From Cryptomeria japonica (taxonomy: Eukaryota; Streptophyta; Pinopsida; Cupressales; Cupressaceae): a DNA stretch of 64,000 nt. Each line of letters starts with the position of its first letter. The stretch's first letter is position 1. Below, piece after piece: positions 63,414 through 64,000 of this stretch. A model generated the notes under the pieces. That model worked only from the letters and a program-made list of their open reading frames with translations, was not told the origin of the DNA and did not search any database. The DNA is taken from positions 475,744,900 through 475,808,899 of the forward strand of contig NC_081406.1 in NCBI RefSeq assembly GCF_030272615.1, given 5' to 3'. The position numbers and the translations under genes were made by a program.

Positions 63414-64000
63414 TGTAATGTCCCTTCCTTAGACAGTCCAGTTGTTAGCATGGGTTAGCCTATAATTAGGGTTCTTGTGGGTTAATGTGGTGGATATGGA
63501 AACCATTTGGGGGTTTGGTGATTTTCTGAGTCCATTTTTTAGGAGACTGTCAGTTGACTGTTTGACCATCGGAGGGCCAAGGAGCAAAGCAGAATGGCTT
63601 AGGACTGTTTATCATCATTTTGAGATAGTCTCCTAATTTTTAGGAGCATCCCTGCTTTTTAGGAGGAGATTGCCAGTTGCACCACCACTTCTAGTCATCA
63701 TCCTTGGACAGGTCATTGCATTCAATTTTTTAGTTTGGGAGTTCATGTGGTGAATTCGGGAATAAATTTGGATTTTTAAATTAATAACTTTAATAACTCC
63801 ATTGGATTGAATAAAGTGCTTTCTTAATAAAATATTTTTAATATTATAACAAAGGGGACAACCTTGGGCCACGTTGGCTAGGAGACATAACATAAGTAGT
63901 TTTTAAAACTTAGAATAATAAAAGGGAGCCTAGGGAAAAGGTGCGATCAACATAGAGGAAGGCCAAGTAATTAATAGTGTTTTAAAATAAAGCATGGAAA
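63414..64000 (+). mobile_element. start of a TGTAATGTCCC-family LTR, runs off the window
   Basis: It begins TGTAATGTCCCTTCC. It shares cctaa(t/g)ttttaggagcatccct and gattgccagttg blocks with the LTRs at 41800 and 45957, so it is a relative. The downstream end lies outside. Confidence 0.55.

Overview
The window reads as nuclear DNA of a seed plant, most likely a gymnosperm (conifer type). Nearly everything is nested, decayed transposable elements. Plant-specific families occur: Ty1/copia and Ty3 elements primed by initiator-Met tRNA, hAT, CACTA, and an L1-type LINE with RNase H. Terminators, operons and ribosome sites of the bacterial kind are absent. The gymnosperm assignment is an inference from low gene density, very long LTRs and large gag-only elements.

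Layout. 0-2.7 kb: a gag-like ORF broken only by in-frame stops. 2.7-6.3 kb: a ~185-bp direct-repeat pair, then the 3' end of a Ty3-like element with its LTR (4763-6286). 6.5-7.95 kb: a short hAT derivative with 8-bp TSD TAGAGAAC. 8.7-16.4 kb: the 3' end and LTR of a Ty3 element, split by a 5.25-kb hAT element (10698-15947, TSD GTTAGTAG) carrying a decayed transposase gene. 18.4-27.9 kb: a gag-only element on the minus strand (ORF 19498-22749) flanked by LTR-like sequence holding two unusual arrays, one of hairpins at ~165-bp period and one of about 20 GGCGGA(C/G)TTT units.

27.9-49.9 kb is the most informative part. A second copy of the gag-only gene on the plus strand is split by a ~20.7-kb CACTA-type element (28898-49554, TSD AAT). 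This CACTA carries no recognisable transposase. It carries captured pieces of a plant DRM-type de novo DNA methyltransferase gene. These sit as a ~1.18-kb head-to-head inverted repeat (29229-31707) and as two copies of a second, smaller foldback (about 32138-32371 and 39750-39985). Into the CACTA later inserted a full-length but dead copia element (32473-37588, TSD CAATC) and a young non-autonomous LTR element (41800-47373, TSD TACCA). The latter's LTRs are both 1417 bp and it holds a single open 886-codon gene of unknown function.

49.9-58.4 kb: LTR pieces, an acidic coiled-coil element ORF (minus), a 5'-truncated LINE (minus), and a Ty3 gag remnant. 59.2-59.9 kb: a foldback element with an (AT)n core. 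60.5-61.6 kb: two spliced-looking exons of a CASTOR/POLLUX-like ion-channel gene, the only plausible ordinary host gene seen. 63.4 kb to the end: the start of another LTR.

The principal candidate for something new is the CACTA element that captured DRM sequence in hairpin form. Such hairpins could yield small RNAs against the host's own de novo methylation enzyme. That function is inference; the sequence arrangement is directly visible.
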